From: Sphingomonadales bacterium
GTDB taxonomy: Bacteria > Pseudomonadota > Alphaproteobacteria > Sphingomonadales > Sphingomonadaceae
Direction of reading: 5' to 3'
Assembly (NCBI GenBank): GCA_017302615.1
Contig: JAFLDB010000002.1
Location: 186,001 to 250,000 of the forward strand
DNA length: 64,000 nucleotides
The position numbers and the translations under genes are program-made. Under the pieces are notes generated by a model. The model did not search any database, was not told the origin of the DNA, and saw only the letters and a list, made by a program, of their open reading frames with translations. Positions 17,684 to 27,052 of this stretch are shown here, piece after piece; within the stretch, counting starts at the first letter, position 1, and the number at the start of each line of letters is the position of its first letter.

Positions 17684-18211
17684 ATGGCCAGTACCGCCGC
17701 CGCATCGCTTACCATTGCCGAACTGCGCGAATTCGCCGGATTCACCGCCTGCGAACAGCGCTATATCAAGCGCAGCCTCGATGTCGGGCTGGGGCGGCAG
17801 GACGCGTTCAAGCTGTGGGCCCGCGATGCCGCCGAAACCGCCTCGATCCGCAGCCAGTACGTGGTCTATCAGGATCTCAAGGCGCTGCGCGGGGCGATCC
17901 CGGCCGAAACCGGGTTCGAAGCGCTGGACCAGTTCATCGGCAAGCTGGTGCGGATCGCGGCCTTCGATCTGGCCCAGGAACGGCTGACCTGTTTTTCCGC
18001 CTTCCGGTTTCTCTATGAACGGCTGCTTGGCCCGGATGTCCGTCCGTTCCTGCCTTCGGCCTTCTGCGCGGCGGCGGCTTTGCCGCAAATCCGCCCCGAT
18101 CGGCGCAAGCACCTGCTGCAATCGATCAGTGAAGCGGCGGCCACGGCCCCCGGCTGGTCGGCCCGTGCGCCCAGCTTTTTCCCCGAATGGGTGGAAAAAG
18201 AGGCCGCCTGA
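17684..18211 (+). CDS. Conserved-looking protein of unknown function
   Basis: A 175-residue soluble, mostly helical protein that I do not recognise. It has no signal peptide or membrane segment. The N-terminal half reads like a small helical bundle (IAELREFAGFTACEQRYIK). An upstream tandem of GGTTAAC and GGTTACC with 12-bp spacing (17610-17628) resembles CtrA half-sites, but the spacing is not standard. It stands alone between thiSG and a small lipoprotein. Confidence 0.65.
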   Translation: MASTAAASLTIAELREFAGFTACEQRYIKRSLDVGLGRQDAFKLWARDAAETASIRSQYVVYQDLKALRGAIPAETGFEALDQFIGKLVRIAAFDLAQERLTCFSAFRFLYERLLGPDVRPFLPSAFCAAAALPQIRPDRRKHLLQSISEAAATAPGWSARAPSFFPEWVEKEAA

Positions 18212-18324
18212 CCCCCTTAAATACGCATTCAGACGATTTTCAGAATCGACAAGCGGCAAATAACCGGGCAAACCGCGCTTCGCTCGCCCGTGGCGGGCAA
18301 GGGTTAACACAAGGGGATTCCCAC

Positions 18325-18513
18325 ATGAAGAAGATTGCTCTGTTCGCCGCGGTTGCGGCTGGCTCGCTGGCCCTCGCTGCTTGCGGTGGCGAAAAGCCGG
18401 CTGAAGAAGCCACCCCGGCTGCTGAAGAAACCGTTGCCGCCGACGCTTCGGCTGCTGCTTCGGAAGACGCTGCTGCTGCTACCGACGCTGCTGCGACCGA
18501 AGCCGCCAAGTAA
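18325..18513 (+). CDS. Small Ala/Glu-rich lipoprotein
   Basis: A 62-residue protein with a lipoprotein signal (MKKIALFAAVAAGSLALAAC; lipobox LAAC, lipidated Cys at residue 20). The mature 43 residues are a low-complexity Ala/Glu/Thr string (EEATPAAEETVAADAS). No enzymatic domain is present. A strong GGGGATT-type ribosome-binding region precedes the ATG and a strong terminator follows, suggesting a monocistronic, well-expressed gene. Confidence 0.75.
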   Translation: MKKIALFAAVAAGSLALAACGGEKPAEEATPAAEETVAADASAAASEDAAAATDAAATEAAK

Positions 18514-18537
18514 GGCGCTTCGCGCAAGCGATCAGAA

Positions 18538-18587
18538 GGGCTGGGGCCGGCGGGTGTGGACCACCGCCGCCCCGGCCCTTTTTGTTT
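18538..18587 (+). terminator. Intrinsic terminator
   Basis: A long GC stem with one bulged C (GGGCTGGGGC...GGCGG against CCGCCGCCCCGGCCC) is followed by TTTTTGTTT. It lies 25 bases past the small lipoprotein stop. Confidence 0.85.
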
Positions 18588-18611
18588 GTCTGCTGAATAA
18601 CTGATCCTGGC

Positions 18612-19799
18612 TCAGCGGTTCTCGCGCCGTGCGGCCAGTTCGGCCCGGATCGCCGCGCCATCCCCGTCAAGTTGCGGCGGCATGGCCAGATCGCGCCGGC
18701 CGCTCGCGCCGAACCGCACCGGGGCGGCCTGTTCCACATAGGTCCCCTCGCTCGGGTGCTCGCGCCGCCGGAAGAATCCGACAGCGTTGAGGTGCGGATC
18801 GTCGATCACCGCGCCCAGATCGCGCGCCGGCTGGGCCGGCAGCTGCGCGGCATGGCATTTCTCCAGCAGTTCGGCCGTGGTGAAGCCAGGGGTCAGCGCG
18901 GCAAGGTGGGCGTAAAGCTCGTCCTGGTGGCGGCCGCGCCCGCCCGGCACGTTGTACTTTCCCTGGGCGATGAAGGCCGGATCGCCCAGCAGGGCAAAGG
19001 CCCGGTCCCAGGCATCGTGGGTATAGATGACGATGCTGATCCACCCATCCGCCGTGGGGAAGGGCTGGCGCATGGGGTCGATCTGGCGCGGATAGCCGAC
19101 CGGTCCCACCGGTGGATCGAAGGTCTGCCCGCCCAGATGCTCCAGCAGCATGAAGCTGGCAAAAGCCTCGAACATCGGCACTTCCACCCGCTGGCCTTCG
19201 CCGGTGCGTTCGCGGTGCAGCAGGGCGGCCAGCGCGGCATAGGCAGCGTGAAGGCCGGCCACCTTGTCGGCAATCAGCGATGGCAGATAGCGCGGGCGCG
19301 GATTGCCATCGACCCGGGGCAGCAGGCTGGCAGTGCCGGTCGCGGCCTGGATCACGTCGTCATAGGCCTGCAAGTCGGCATAGGGCCCGTCCTGCCCGAA
19401 GCCGACGCAATGCAGATAGACGATGTCCGGCCGGATCGCCCGCACGCTTTCGTAGTCCAGCCCCAGCCGTTCCAGCGCCTTGCCGCGCACGTTGACCACG
19501 AACAGGTCGGCCTGTGCCAGCAGGTCGTGCATCACCGTGCGGTCGGCCTCGGTCTTCAGGTCCAGCGCGATCGAGCGCTTGCCCCGGTTGAGCGCCATGA
19601 ACCCCGGGGCCATGCTGGGCGTGGCCGGGGCCGGGGCAGACCAGCGGAACGGGTCGCCCACGCCGGGGCTTTCCACCTTGATCACTTCGGCGCCCAGATC
19701 GGCCAGGATCTGGGTGCAATAGGGGCCGAAGACCACGCTGGTCAGATCGACCACGCGGATCCCGTCCAGCATTCCCGGTTTCAGGGCCAGACTGCTCAT
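18612..19799 (-). CDS. CaiB/BaiF (class III) CoA transferase
   Basis: A 395-residue family III CoA transferase that moves CoA between acyl groups. The N-terminal IRVVDLTSVVFGPYCTQILADLGAEVIKVE and the NRGKRSIALDLK segment are signatures. The likely catalytic Asp lies in SLIADKVAGLHAAYAAL. The substrate cannot be told from sequence. It is ten bases downstream of the acyl-CoA ligase on the same strand, so both probably belong to one fatty or aromatic acid activation unit. Confidence 0.92.
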   Translation of the reverse strand: MSSLALKPGMLDGIRVVDLTSVVFGPYCTQILADLGAEVIKVESPGVGDPFRWSAPAPATPSMAPGFMALNRGKRSIALDLKTEADRTVMHDLLAQADLFVVNVRGKALERLGLDYESVRAIRPDIVYLHCVGFGQDGPYADLQAYDDVIQAATGTASLLPRVDGNPRPRYLPSLIADKVAGLHAAYAALAALLHRERTGEGQRVEVPMFEAFASFMLLEHLGGQTFDPPVGPVGYPRQIDPMRQPFPTADGWISIVIYTHDAWDRAFALLGDPAFIAQGKYNVPGGRGRHQDELYAHLAALTPGFTTAELLEKCHAAQLPAQPARDLGAVIDDPHLNAVGFFRRREHPSEGTYVEQAAPVRFGASGRRDLAMPPQLDGDGAAIRAELAARRENR

Positions 19800-19808
19800 G
19801 CCCCGGGC

Positions 19809-21617
19809 TTATCCCTTGTAGAGGGCGTCGAGCCGGTCGCCGTAGCGGGCCTTCAGCTTGTGGCGGCGGATCGACTGCTTGGGGGTCAGTTCCTCGTTGT
19901 CGATCGTGAAGGGCTCATCGGCAAAGGCGAACTGGCGGACCTTCTCGATCACCGACAGGTCCTGGTTGACCCGGTCGATTGCGGCGCGCACGGCGCTGCG
20001 GAAGGCGGGCAGGTCCTGCAGGGCCTGGAAGTCGAACTTCTCGCCATTGGCCTGGCACCATTCGATGGCCCATTCGGCATCGGGCACGACCAGCCCGACG
20101 ATGTAGGGCCGCCGGTCACCGATCACCATCGCCTGGGCGATTTCCGGCTGCAGCGTCAGCAGGCCTTCGACCCGCGCGGGCGAGATATTGTCGCCCTTGT
20201 CGTTGACGATCATGTCCTTCTTGCGGTCGGTGATCACCACCCGTCCGGCTTCGTCGATATGGCCGATGTCGCCGGTGTGGAGCCAGCCATTCTGCAGCGC
20301 CTTGGCGGTTTCGGCCTCATTGCGCCAATAGCCGTGCATCACCAGTTCGCCCCGGACCAGGATTTCCCCGTCCTCGGCGATCTTCACTTCGACCCCGTGG
20401 AGCGGCGGGCCGACCGTGTCCATCTTGAGTCCGGCCGACGGGCGGTTGCAGCTGATCACCGGGCCGGCCTCGGTCTGGCCATAGCCCTGCAGCATGGTCA
20501 GCCCCATCGATTCGAAGAACACGCCGACTTCCGGGGATAGCGGCGCGCCGCCCGAGACCATGGCCTTCATCCGACCGCCGAACCGGCCGCGGATCTTGGG
20601 GCGCAGGGTTTTCTCCAGGATCAGGTCCATCGGCTTGTCGCGCCAGCGGCCCTGCCCGGCGGCCTTGGCACTGCCGATCGCCATGGCCCGGTCCATCAGG
20701 AAATTGGCGACCTTCCCCTGCTTTTCGATCTGCTTCATGATCCGGCTGCGCAGCACTTCGAACAGGCGCGGGACCACGACCATGATGGTCGGGCGGGTTT
20801 CCTCGATGTTGCTGGCCAGCTTTTCCAGCCCTTCGGCGTAATAAATCTGCGCGCCAACCGAGATCGGCAGCATCTGTCCGCCGGTGTGTTCATAGGCGTG
20901 GCTCAGCGGCAGGAACGAGAGGAAGGCCTCATCCTCGTCCAGGCCGAAATCCTCGGCCAGGACGCGGGCCGCGCCGTCGGCGTTCATCAGGATCGCCCCG
21001 TGGTGCTGCATCACCCCGCGCGGCGCGCCGCCGGTACCGCTGGTATAGATCAGGCAGGCGGTGTCCTGCCGCCCGATCTTGGCGATCCGGGCGTTCACCG
21101 CCTGGCGGGCCGCCTTGCCGTCTCCGGCGATCAGGGCCTGCCAGTCATGGTATTCGAAATTGCTGGTCTGGCTGATCTTCAGCGGCTCGATCCCGATCAC
21201 GTGGCGGGCCTGGCCGGAGCGCAGCAGGGCCCCGATCAGCGGCTTGGCCAGCTTCTCGTTGGCCACGATCACCGCGCTGGCGCCCGAATCCTCCAGGATG
21301 TGCAGGTGGTCGCGCTCGGTATTGGTGACATAGGCCGGCACGGTGATGCAGCCGGCCGCCATGATCGCGAAGTCGGCGATGCACCATTCGGGCCGGTTTT
21401 CCGACACCAGCATCACCCGGTCGCCGTCCTTCAGGCCCATCCGGCGCAGCGATTCGGCCAGGTTGCAGACCTGCCGGGTCACTTCGTCCCAGCTCAGCGG
21501 CTGCCAGGTGCCACCCTGTTTGGCCCACAGGAACGGGGCTTTGCCCCGCGCATCGGCCCGATTGAGAAACAGTTCGACCAGATTCCCGGTCTTCGGCAGA
21601 TCCGAAATATCAACCAC
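19809..21617 (-). CDS. Long-chain fatty-acid-CoA ligase (AMP-forming)
   Basis: A 602-residue ANL-superfamily ligase. Visible motifs are TACLIYTSGTGGAPRGVM (P-loop), QGYGQTEAGPV and GWLHTGDIGHIDEAG, followed by the hinge ITDRKKDMIVNDKGDNISP with the catalytic-lysine C-terminal domain. The match to bacterial FadD15-type long-chain ligases is good. GTG 21617 is preferred over GTG 21623 because of spacing from the AGGGG ribosome-binding site; no ATG start precedes the family N-terminus. Confidence 0.9.
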   Translation of the reverse strand: MVDISDLPKTGNLVELFLNRADARGKAPFLWAKQGGTWQPLSWDEVTRQVCNLAESLRRMGLKDGDRVMLVSENRPEWCIADFAIMAAGCITVPAYVTNTERDHLHILEDSGASAVIVANEKLAKPLIGALLRSGQARHVIGIEPLKISQTSNFEYHDWQALIAGDGKAARQAVNARIAKIGRQDTACLIYTSGTGGAPRGVMQHHGAILMNADGAARVLAEDFGLDEDEAFLSFLPLSHAYEHTGGQMLPISVGAQIYYAEGLEKLASNIEETRPTIMVVVPRLFEVLRSRIMKQIEKQGKVANFLMDRAMAIGSAKAAGQGRWRDKPMDLILEKTLRPKIRGRFGGRMKAMVSGGAPLSPEVGVFFESMGLTMLQGYGQTEAGPVISCNRPSAGLKMDTVGPPLHGVEVKIAEDGEILVRGELVMHGYWRNEAETAKALQNGWLHTGDIGHIDEAGRVVITDRKKDMIVNDKGDNISPARVEGLLTLQPEIAQAMVIGDRRPYIVGLVVPDAEWAIEWCQANGEKFDFQALQDLPAFRSAVRAAIDRVNQDLSVIEKVRQFAFADEPFTIDNEELTPKQSIRRHKLKARYGDRLDALYKG

Positions 21618-21688
21618 GCGCACCGCCCCTTTTGCAGTACATCCTTGTCCCGGAATTATCGTTAGGCGTGCTTTCCGGCAGCGGCAAG

Positions 21689-23410
21689 CTACTCGCTGAC
21701 TGCCGCGCCCTCGCTGCGCGGATCGGCCGCGCCCCACGGCTTGCTGCCGCGCAGTTCGATCGCGTTGGCCTTCAGCGGCAGGTTGCGCGGCTGGACATCG
21801 GCGTGGCCCAATGCCTTCAGCGCCGGGATCATCCCTTCCAGCCAGGTGCCCTGTTCGATGAACACGGTTTCGGTGCCGGGGGCAAAGATCACCGGCAGGG
21901 CCAGTGCTTCCTGCATTCCCAGGTCCCAGTCGATCACGCCGATGATCGCGCGCAGCACCTGCGCCGGGATCGTCACCCCGCCGGCCGCGCCGACCACCAT
22001 CCGCAGCCGCCCGTCCGGCCCGTAGACCAGCGTCGGCGTCATCGAGGACCGCGGCCGCTTGCCCGCTTCGACCCGGTTGGCGACCATCCGCCCGTCCAGC
22101 TCGGGGTTCATGTCGAAGTCGGTCAGCTCGTTGTTGAGGAAATAGCCGCCCGCCATGATCCCTGATCCGAACGGCCCCTCGATGGTCGAGGTATAGGACA
22201 CGGCGTTGCCCGCCCGGTCGATCACCGAGAAATGCGAGGTGCCGTATTCTTCCAGCTGGCGCGAATCGGCAAAGCTCAGCTTTTCGGCCCCCGGCGGGGT
22301 CCCGGCCACGGCCCTGGGGATGGTCTTGCCCGGATCGATCAGCGCGGAGCGGCCGGCCAGGTACTTGCGGTCAACCATGCCCGCCACCGGCACCGGCACG
22401 AAATCGGCATCGGCCGAATAGCGCGCCCGGTCGGCATAGGCGAGCCGCTGGCTTTCGGCGATCAGGTGCCAGGCTACCGGGCTGTCCTTGCCCAGCGCCT
22501 TGAGGTCGAACCGCTCGAGCTGGATCAGCGTGGCCAGAATCGTGGTCGCGCCGGAACTGGGCGGGCCCATCGAGCAGATCCGGTAGCCGCGGTAGCTGCC
22601 GCAGACCGGGGCGCGGTCCTTGGCGACATAGGCGGCAATGTCGGCCTCGGTCATCGGCGCGGGGTTGCGCTCGGCCAGAGTGACCTTGCCGACGATGCTC
22701 TTCGCATTGCCCCCGCTATAGAACGCCTGCGGCCCCTGATCGGCAATCGCCTGCAGGGTATCGGCCAGCGCCGGGTTCTTCACCAGGGTGCCGACCGGCA
22801 GCGGCTCGCCATCGGCGCCGAAGAACAGCGCCCGGCCCTCGGCCGAGAAAGCGGCGACGCGGGCGTTGTTCTTCAGCATCCGGTTGAGCCGGGGAGTGAT
22901 GACAAAACCGTCGCGGGCCAGCTTGATTGCTGGGGCGAACAGTGCGGCCCACGGCAGGCGGCCATGGGCGCCGTGGGCCTTGGCGGCCAGCGCGATATTG
23001 CCGGGCACGCCGACGCTGGTTCCGCCCGGCACGGCTTCCTGGAATTTCAGCAGGACCCCGTCCTTGAAGAACCACTTGGGGTTGGCCGCGGCCGGGGCCG
23101 TTTCGCGCCCGTCGATAGTGGTCACTTCGCCCATCGCATTGGTCGCGACATAGAGTCCGCCGCCGCCGATCCCGCTGCTTTGCGGCTCGACCACGGTCAG
23201 CGCCAGCATGGTGGCGATCGCCCCGTCGGTCGCGGTTCCGCCCTGCCGCAGCATCGCCGCACCGGCCTCTGCCGCGCGCGGATCGGCGGCGCTGACCATG
23301 CCCTTTTCATAGACCTGAGCCTTGGGCGGCAGCGAAGCGGCATTGGGGGCGGGGGTGCAGCTGGCAAGGGCCAGGGCACCGGCGAAAAGCATGAATAAAC
23401 GGCGGTCCAT
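21689..23410 (-). CDS. ggt: Gamma-glutamyltransferase (lipoprotein)
   Basis: A 573-residue N-terminal-nucleophile hydrolase that cleaves gamma-glutamyl bonds, for example in glutathione. The signal peptide ends in a lipobox (LALASC, Cys at about residue 17), so the enzyme is probably membrane-tethered in the periplasm. Autocleavage and the catalytic Thr occur at EEYGTSHFSVIDRAG, and the oxyanion region PFGSGIMAGGYFLNNELTDF follows. The start ATG 23410 lies ten bases past the pyrD stop. Confidence 0.93.
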   Translation of the reverse strand: MDRRLFMLFAGALALASCTPAPNAASLPPKAQVYEKGMVSAADPRAAEAGAAMLRQGGTATDGAIATMLALTVVEPQSSGIGGGGLYVATNAMGEVTTIDGRETAPAAANPKWFFKDGVLLKFQEAVPGGTSVGVPGNIALAAKAHGAHGRLPWAALFAPAIKLARDGFVITPRLNRMLKNNARVAAFSAEGRALFFGADGEPLPVGTLVKNPALADTLQAIADQGPQAFYSGGNAKSIVGKVTLAERNPAPMTEADIAAYVAKDRAPVCGSYRGYRICSMGPPSSGATTILATLIQLERFDLKALGKDSPVAWHLIAESQRLAYADRARYSADADFVPVPVAGMVDRKYLAGRSALIDPGKTIPRAVAGTPPGAEKLSFADSRQLEEYGTSHFSVIDRAGNAVSYTSTIEGPFGSGIMAGGYFLNNELTDFDMNPELDGRMVANRVEAGKRPRSSMTPTLVYGPDGRLRMVVGAAGGVTIPAQVLRAIIGVIDWDLGMQEALALPVIFAPGTETVFIEQGTWLEGMIPALKALGHADVQPRNLPLKANAIELRGSKPWGAADPRSEGAAVSE

Positions 23411-23420
23411 GGCCGCAGTG

Positions 23421-24452
23421 CTATTCGCTTCCGACCGCCTCGGCAATGGTGGCAAAGCCATCGCGGCGCATCAGGCGTTCCAGCCCGCGGGTGATGGTGC
23501 GGGCAATTCCCGGCCCGGCATAGGCCATCGCGCTGTACAGCTGGACCAGGCTGGCCCCGGCGCGGATCCGCTGCCAGGCATCCTCGGCCGTGGCGATCCC
23601 GCCGACGCCGACCAGTGGCACCTGTCCGCCGGTCGCCGCGCGGAACTGGCGCAGACGTTCCAGCGCCAGGGCTTTCAGCGGTGCGCCCGACAGGCCGCCG
23701 CCTTCCTCCGCATGGCGCGAGCGGAGCGGCGGGCGTGAAATGGTGGTGTTGGAGACGATCAGCGCCCCCAGCGCCTTGTCCACCGCGATCCGGGCAATCG
23801 CCTCGACATCGGCCGGTTCCAGATCGGGCGCGACCTTCAGGAACACCGGTACCTTCGCAGCCGCCCGCGCTTCCAGCACGGCATCGAGCAGCGCGGTCAG
23901 CGCGCCTTCGTCCTGCAGCGCGCGCAGGCCCGGGGTGTTGGGGCTGGAGACATTGACCGCCAGATAGCTGGCCAGCGGGGCCATCAGCCGGGCCATGGTG
24001 GCATAATCGGCAATCCGGTCGGCCGAATCCTTGTTCGCGCCGATGTTGATCCCGACAATTCCCGGGCGGCCGTGGCGCTGGGCCAGCCGCGCCACCGCCG
24101 CTTCGGCGCCGCCATTGTTGAAACCCATCCGGTTGATCACGGCCTCGTCCTCGGCCAGGCGGAACAGCCGCGGCCTGGGGTTGCCGGCCTGCGGCAACGG
24201 GGTGATCGATCCGACTTCGGCAAAGCCGAAGCCCAGGCCCAGCAGCGCATCCGGCACTTCGCCGTCCTTGTCGAACCCGGCGGCCATGCCCAGCGGATTG
24301 GGAAAGCGCAGGCCCGCCACTTCGCAGGCCAGCGGCCCGTCGGTGCGGTCCGTGCCGCCCAGCGGCAGGGCCTTAAGCGCGGCCAGCGACAGGCCGTGGG
24401 CGGTTTCGGCATCAAGCAGGAGCAGGGCAGGACGCAGCAGCGAATAGATCAT
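23421..24452 (-). CDS. pyrD: Dihydroorotate dehydrogenase (quinone, class 2)
   Basis: A 343-residue FMN enzyme of pyrimidine synthesis that passes electrons to ubiquinone. The N-terminal amphipathic helix region typical of class 2 is present (IYSLLRPALLLLDAETAHGLS). Core motifs are PNPLGMAAGFDKDGE, NRMGFNNGGAE, VNVSSPNTPGLR with the catalytic Ser, KVAPDL, and IVSNTTISRP. The C-terminal VGVGGI and GASLVQLYSAM bind FMN phosphate. Confidence 0.96.
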   Translation of the reverse strand: MIYSLLRPALLLLDAETAHGLSLAALKALPLGGTDRTDGPLACEVAGLRFPNPLGMAAGFDKDGEVPDALLGLGFGFAEVGSITPLPQAGNPRPRLFRLAEDEAVINRMGFNNGGAEAAVARLAQRHGRPGIVGINIGANKDSADRIADYATMARLMAPLASYLAVNVSSPNTPGLRALQDEGALTALLDAVLEARAAAKVPVFLKVAPDLEPADVEAIARIAVDKALGALIVSNTTISRPPLRSRHAEEGGGLSGAPLKALALERLRQFRAATGGQVPLVGVGGIATAEDAWQRIRAGASLVQLYSAMAYAGPGIARTITRGLERLMRRDGFATIAEAVGSE

Positions 24453-24579
24453 GGCGCGCAGCCTATGGCAGGCCCCGCCGACCGTGTCGATTCAGCAACT
24501 GCCTTGCCGAAACGGAGCGATTAAAACCATTTCATGTCGGATTCTCACAAGTTGATTGTCGATTCCATACAATTGGCAG

Positions 24580-24691
24580 GTCCGGTCCCTTCGTAAGTCA
24601 CCCCCGCGACCCGAAGGACTCGTGGCTATCCAGCAACGGGATCCTAACTTACAAAGCGGCTCTCAGGCTTGTCCCGGGGGCCGCTTTTTTT
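24580..24691 (+). ncRNA. Candidate structured small RNA with terminator
   Basis: The 325-base gap between pyrD and the Rrf2 regulator has no good reading frame but does have a complete small-transcript layout. A TACAAT -10 element is at 24568-24573. A long-range pair GTAAGT (24593-24598) with ACTTAC (24647-24652) encloses a GC-rich inner region. A terminator hairpin AAGCGGC/GCCGCTT (24654-24660 and 24680-24686) with a T tract ends the element. The -35 box is weak. I do not recognise an Rfam family. The 5' end is inferred. Confidence 0.5.
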
Positions 24692-24777
24692 GCCCGTTTT
24701 TGGCCGTTGCCAGCTTGCCGCGATGGGCCTAGTGGAAACCGGAACGAATCAGTCCGATTTTGTCCGGAGCAACCCGC

Positions 24778-25188
24778 ATGCGCCTGTCCAGCATGGCCGA
24801 CTATGCCGTCGTCACGATGAGCGCCGCCGCGCGCCATTGCGGCGGCCAGCGCGTTTCCGCCGCCCGCATTGCCGAGGAAACCGGCCTGCCCGCGCCGACC
24901 GTGCAGAAGCTGGTCAGTCGCCTGACCGCGGCCGGCCTGCTGCGTTCCTCGCGCGGGGCAGGCGGAGGGCTGAAGCTGGCGCGTCCGGCGGCGGCGATCA
25001 CGCTGGCCGACATTATCGAGGCGGTGGAAGGCCCGATCGGGATGACCGCCTGCGTCGATGCTGAGCGCGAGGCTTGCGCGCTAGATGCCAGCTGTTCGGT
25101 CAAGCCGCATTGGCCGCAAGTGAACCAGGCGCTGCGCGGTGCGCTGGCCCAGGTCCCGCTGACCCAGCTGGCCGGAGGCGCGCGATGA
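24778..25188 (+). CDS. Rrf2/IscR-type regulator of the SUF operon
   Basis: A 136-residue winged-helix Rrf2 repressor. The HTH is at residues 25-60 ([21 protein letters not shown], then [16 protein letters not shown]). Three cysteines in [19 protein letters not shown] are spaced C-x7-C-x5-C, close to the IscR cluster ligands, so it probably senses Fe-S status. It overlaps sufB by four bases (ATGA) and heads the operon. GTCCG-rich repeats at 24739-24767 are a possible autoregulatory operator. Confidence 0.9.
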   Translation: MRLSSMADYAVVTMSAAARHCGGQRVSAARIAEETGLPAPTVQKLVSRLTAAGLLRSSRGAGGGLKLARPAAAITLADIIEAVEGPIGMTACVDAEREACALDASCSVKPHWPQVNQALRGALAQVPLTQLAGGAR

Positions 25189-26675
25189 GCGAGGCGGTGA
25201 AGGATGAAGCCCTGAAGGATCAGGCCGCGCGCGAGGCTGCCGCCAAGGTGGCGGACTATGAACACGGCTGGTCGGCGGATATCGAGACCGAGTTCGCCGA
25301 GAAGGGTTTGAGCGAAGACACCGTCCGGTTCATTTCGGCCAAGAAGAACGAGCCGGAATGGATGCTCGACTGGCGGCTGAAAGCCTTCCGCCACTGGCAG
25401 ACCATGCCGACGCCCGAATGGGCCAAGCTCAATATTCCGCCGATCGATTACCAGGACGCCTATTACTACGCCGCGCCCAAGGCCAAGAAGAAGCTGTCGA
25501 GCCTGGACGAGGTCGATCCCGAGATCCTCAAGGTCTATGAAAAGCTTGGCATTCCGCTGGAGGAGCAGAAAGTCCTCGCCGGGGTGGAAGGCGCGCGCAA
25601 GGTCGCCGTCGATGCGGTGTTCGATTCGGTTTCGGTCGCCACCACCTTCCGCGAGGAACTGAAGAAGGCCGGGGTGATCTTCCTGTCGATCTCGGAAGCG
25701 ATCCGCGAGTACCCGGACCTCGTGAAGCAGTGGCTGGGCAAGGTCGTGCCGATGCACGACAACTTCTTTGCCGCTCTCAACTGCGCGGTCTTTTCCGACG
25801 GGACCTTTGTCTACATCCCCGAAGGCGTGCGTTGCCCGATGGAGCTCAGCACCTATTTCCGGATCAACGCGGAAAACACCGGCCAGTTCGAACGGACCCT
25901 GATCGTGGCCGACAAGGGCAGCTACGTCAGCTACCTTGAAGGCTGCACCGCGCCCCAGCGCGATGAAAACCAGCTTCACGCCGCCGTGGTCGAACTGGTC
26001 GCGCTCGACGATGCCGAGATCAAGTACTCGACCGTGCAGAACTGGTACCCCGGCGATGCCGAGGGCAAGGGCGGGATCTACAATTTCGTCACCAAGCGCG
26101 CGCTGTGCCAGGGCAAGCGCAGCAAGGTTTCGTGGACCCAGGTCGAAACCGGCTCGGCCGTGACCTGGAAGTATCCCAGCTGCGTCCTCAACGGCGAGAA
26201 TTCGGTCGGCGAGTTCTACTCGGTCGCGGTCACCAACAATTATCAGCAGGCCGATACCGGCACCAAGATGATCCACAACGGCAAGGGCAGCCGCTCGACC
26301 ATTGTGTCGAAAGGGATCAGCGCCGGGAAAAGCCAGAACACTTACCGCGGGCTGGTCCGCGTGGCGGCAGGCGCGGCAGGCGTGCGCAATTTCACCCAGT
26401 GCGATTCGCTGCTGCTGGGCAAGGACTGCGGCGCGCATACCGTGCCCTATATCGAAGTGCGCAATCCCAGCGCCCAGATCGAGCACGAGGCGACCACCAG
26501 CAAGATTTCTGACGACCAGCTGTTCTATGCGATGCAGCGCGGACTCGATCAGGAAGCGGCGGTGGCGCTGATCGTCAACGGCTTTGCCAAGGAAGTGCTG
26601 CAGCAATTGCCGATGGAATTCGCGGTCGAGGCGCAGAAGCTGCTGGGGATCAGCCTTGAAGGGAGCGTCGGGTGA
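25185..26675 (+). CDS. sufB: Fe-S cluster assembly scaffold subunit SufB
   Basis: A 496-residue subunit of the SufBCD scaffold complex, which receives sulfur from SufS. Signature segments are [60 protein letters not shown] and [22 protein letters not shown]. The C-terminal [15 protein letters not shown] is also typical. It starts inside the regulator stop codon and its own stop overlaps the next gene (GTGA). Confidence 0.97.
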   Translation: MSEAVKDEALKDQAAREAAAKVADYEHGWSADIETEFAEKGLSEDTVRFISAKKNEPEWMLDWRLKAFRHWQTMPTPEWAKLNIPPIDYQDAYYYAAPKAKKKLSSLDEVDPEILKVYEKLGIPLEEQKVLAGVEGARKVAVDAVFDSVSVATTFREELKKAGVIFLSISEAIREYPDLVKQWLGKVVPMHDNFFAALNCAVFSDGTFVYIPEGVRCPMELSTYFRINAENTGQFERTLIVADKGSYVSYLEGCTAPQRDENQLHAAVVELVALDDAEIKYSTVQNWYPGDAEGKGGIYNFVTKRALCQGKRSKVSWTQVETGSAVTWKYPSCVLNGENSVGEFYSVAVTNNYQQADTGTKMIHNGKGSRSTIVSKGISAGKSQNTYRGLVRVAAGAAGVRNFTQCDSLLLGKDCGAHTVPYIEVRNPSAQIEHEATTSKISDDQLFYAMQRGLDQEAAVALIVNGFAKEVLQQLPMEFAVEAQKLLGISLEGSVG

Positions 26676-27052
26676 TCCACCTGCTGATCCTGCTGGCCGC
26701 ATTCACCGGACCGGATCCGGCCCCGGCACTTCAGGCGGTCCGCACGTGCGACCGGGCGGCGATGATGGCGATGACCAAGGCCGAGCCGCGCCGCCGGGCG
26801 GAATGGGCCGCTGCTGCCTATACCGAACAGCAGGCGATCGCGCGTGAGCGGGCCGCCCTGCTGGCTCCGACAGCCGTTCCGGCGACTCCGGCCGGCAAGG
26901 CCACGACCGATCTGGCGCTGTCGGCACTCGATGCGCGGCAAAAGCAGCTCGACGATGCCCGCGCGGTCGAAATGAGCTGGCGCACGCTGATGGATGAATT
27001 GCGCGCCGATTTTCTCGCAAATTGCGCCCCGACCAAGGGCTGGAAAGACTGA
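26672..27052 (+). CDS. Exported protein of unknown function within the suf operon
   Basis: A 126-residue protein with a short signal peptide ([12 protein letters not shown]). The mature part is helical and Ala/Arg-rich (residues 30-95) and has two cysteines (CDRAA, ANCAP). I do not recognise a family. GTG 26672 overlaps the sufB stop by four bases and its stop shares a base with the DUF559 start, so it is translationally locked into the operon. It may just be carried along. Confidence 0.7.
   Translation: MIHLLILLAAFTGPDPAPALQAVRTCDRAAMMAMTKAEPRRRAEWAAAAYTEQQAIARERAALLAPTAVPATPAGKATTDLALSALDARQKQLDDARAVEMSWRTLMDELRADFLANCAPTKGWKD

Noticed and set aside
18672..20540. A 622-codon + strand frame opposite the CoA transferase and acyl-CoA ligase
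   Set aside because: It crosses two well-defined minus-strand genes and its translation resembles no protein family.
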